Part shown: positions 6,362-7,533 of the stretch, in pieces
Layout: every line of letters begins with the position of its first letter
How positions within the stretch are numbered: position 1 is the first letter of the stretch
Origin: MED-G16 sp964467915
GTDB taxonomy: Bacteria > Bacteroidota > Bacteroidia > Cytophagales > MED-G16
DNA: 7,533 nucleotides
Assembly: GCA_964467915.1 (NCBI GenBank)
Contig: CAYXSW010000034.1
Location: forward strand, 1-7,533
Direction: 5' to 3'
The notes under the pieces: generated by a model
The model's input: the letters and a program-made list of their open reading frames with translations, nothing else
Told to the model about the DNA's origin: nothing
The model's database searches: none
Translations under genes and position numbers: made by a program

Positions 6362-7245
6362 TTGTCATCTGATTTTTTAGATCCAGAAAATTCTCTTAAG
6401 ATGTTAAAACCAAAACATATCTGACCCTTGTCCCAACTCTTATCAGTCTGGAACATAAACCCTTTCTCGTGGAGGGGAGAAGAGTTTGAGAGGTGGAACT
6501 GGAACACGTGACCACCAGCCTCGATATCTACACCGAGACTAAGAGAGTTGTTGTTATCTTCAAATACATTTTTGTATGCTAGAGATCCGTCATCTTGGTG
6601 ATGGAACCTATTGTAGTACTCTAGAGTTAGCGCAACTCTTTGACCTACCATGTACCTGGCACTTACTCCTAGGCTACTAAAAATATTTTTCTCATAGTTA
6701 TAGAACTCATGAAATATTATTGTGGGAGACAGCTGTAAAGAAAACTTTTCCATCTTCTTTGATATGAGTACCTGGTTGACTTGGCTGAACCTCTCCATGA
6801 AAGGAATCTTATCTCCGTACCTGAGAGTTTCTACTGATGCCGCAAAAAGATACTGGAGGGATACGGGAACAGAGTTGTCAGTAGTCTGCTTTAGAAAAGA
6901 AAATTTAGAAAAAATATCGTATGTTTTGTTGTAGGAGCTTCTCCCAAAACCAACCATCACATTATCACTGATTCCGTAATCAAAACCCAGTCGTATCTGT
7001 GCATTGTCTAACCCAAAAATATCGTAGAAACCTTCTTCAATGGTACCGAACCTGTGGGATATCCTGAATTCACCTACTCCCTCAGGAATCATCTCTACCG
7101 AGTGGCCATTAACAATTCTTGTTGAGCTAAATGTTGATGTTATAGCCTTTGGTTCATTAGACGTGGGACCTAGAATATCTTCTAATGAATCTTGTGAAAA
7201 CAGATTGTTTGATATTAATAAAAAACCTACTAAAAATAATCTCAT
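6355..7245 (-). CDS. DUF5777-like outer-membrane beta-barrel protein
   Basis: This 296-residue protein starts with a clear signal peptide (MR, hydrophobic 3-11, probable cut after Ser17 or Gln18 in NLFSQDS). The mature part reads as alternating amphipathic strands with many aromatic residues, as expected for an outer-membrane barrel. Hallmarks recalled for DUF5777 are present: SSTRIVNGHSVE (40-51), EFRISHRFG (59-67) and FGLDNAQIRLGFDYGISD (77-94), then repeated strands. The family has no established biochemical function. It is the first gene of a four-gene minus-strand operon and overlaps the YceI-like gene by 7 bases. The ATG is chosen because it begins the signal peptide; the bases before it are A/T-rich without a Shine-Dalgarno. 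It may be a porin-like channel or a structural envelope protein; transport of a lipid ligand is speculation from context. Confidence 0.8.
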   Translation of the reverse strand: MRLFLVGFLLISNNLFSQDSLEDILGPTSNEPKAITSTFSSTRIVNGHSVEMIPEGVGEFRISHRFGTIEEGFYDIFGLDNAQIRLGFDYGISDNVMVGFGRSSYNKTYDIFSKFSFLKQTTDNSVPVSLQYLFAASVETLRYGDKIPFMERFSQVNQVLISKKMEKFSLQLSPTIIFHEFYNYEKNIFSSLGVSARYMVGQRVALTLEYYNRFHHQDDGSLAYKNVFEDNNNSLSLGVDIEAGGHVFQFHLSNSSPLHEKGFMFQTDKSWDKGQICFGFNILREFSGSKKSDDKW

Positions 7246-7250
7246 GTATA

Positions 7251-7258
7251 TATATTTG
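7251..7258 (+). promoter_or_regulatory. Candidate Bacteroidota -7 element for the OsmC gene
   Basis: TATATTTG matches the TAnnTTTG consensus exactly and lies 27 bases before the OsmC ATG, giving a short leader. No TTG is found at the usual -33 distance, so it may be weak or need an activator. On the opposite strand TAACTTGG, read from about 7270 to 7263, is a one-mismatch version that could serve the barrel operon. The two divergent promoters would overlap within 40 bases. Confidence 0.4.
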
Positions 7259-7285
7259 TTCCAAGTTAACTATAAATACAGTTTT

Positions 7286-7533
7286 ATGGAAGTAAAGGTT
7301 TCTATGTCTTACCTTGATGACGAGAAGTACAGCGTCAAAAACGTTTCAGGAAATGAGTTAGTTGTGGACATGTACGCTAGAGATGAGAAGGAAAATTTAT
7401 CTCCTATGGAACTCCTACTCTCAGCTGTCACTACCTGTGCCGCTGTTGAAGTTGTGTCAATGATTAAGAAGAGAAGGAGAGACTTTAAAGATATTAAGGC
7501 TGAGTCTTCTGGCGTAAGGGCAGATACCCACCC
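7286..7533 (+). CDS. OsmC-family peroxide/redox protein, 3' end cut off by window
   Basis: The first 82 residues plus a partial codon are present; the frame is open to the window end, so the protein continues beyond it. After a beta-rich start (MEVKVSMSYLDDEKYSV) comes the family signature SPMELLLSAVTTCAAVEVVSMI at 39-60. Glu42 and Cys51 are in place, Cys51 being the expected first (peroxidatic) cysteine; the second cysteine would lie beyond the window. The following DFKDIKAESSGVRADTHP is typical of the YhfA/OsmC-like branch in Bacteroidota. Members reduce organic hydroperoxides using thiols, though some have other roles. The gene is divergent from the barrel operon and shares its 40-base upstream region. 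The ATG is the only start that fits the N-terminal strand, without a Shine-Dalgarno. Confidence 0.85.
   Translation, partial: MEVKVSMSYLDDEKYSVKNVSGNELVVDMYARDEKENLSPMELLLSAVTTCAAVEVVSMIKKRRRDFKDIKAESSGVRADTH

Overview
The window looks like chromosomal DNA of a member of the Bacteroidota, probably a marine or aquatic Flavobacteriales-like lineage. The evidence is the gene families: a DUF5777-type beta-barrel beside a YceI-like protein, and an S9 peptidase of the type common in this phylum. Start codons lack Shine-Dalgarno sequences, arginine is mostly encoded by AGA/AGG, and one promoter-like TAnnTTTG element is present. The taxon is inferred; there is no rRNA or other marker gene here. Coding density is very high, with no gene-free stretch longer than about 90 bases and no sign of mobile elements, tRNAs or CRISPR.

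Layout: (1) 70-2373 (+) encodes an exported prolyl-oligopeptidase-family (S9) peptidase. (2) A 91-base AT-rich gap (2374-2464) holds two perfect tandem 19-base units, each containing a palindrome, followed by a 31-base imperfect palindrome ending three bases before the next start codon. (3) 2465-4140 (+) is a umuD-umuC pair joined by an ATGA overlap, encoding an SOS-type translesion polymerase V. (4) On the minus strand, 7245 down to 4130, lie four genes that each overlap the next by 4-8 bases: DUF5777-like outer-membrane barrel, YceI-like periplasmic lipid-binding protein, extended SDR, and a membrane protein of the steroid 5-alpha-reductase family. Its last gene overlaps the 3' end of umuC tail to tail. 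(5) A 40-base divergent promoter region separates this operon from a plus-strand OsmC-family gene cut off by the window end.

The most interesting part is the minus-strand operon. It puts an outer-membrane barrel, a member of a family known to bind isoprenoids, an SDR that resembles 3-beta-hydroxysteroid dehydrogenase/dihydroflavonol reductase, and a 5-alpha-reductase homologue with apparently intact substrate- and NADPH-binding residues into one translationally coupled unit. A working hypothesis is uptake and reductive modification of a sterol-like or isoprenoid lipid. Each family assignment is well supported, but the joint pathway is inference. The second point of interest is the umuDC control region, whose tandem palindromes look like a two-site operator for a damage-response repressor not encoded in the window.
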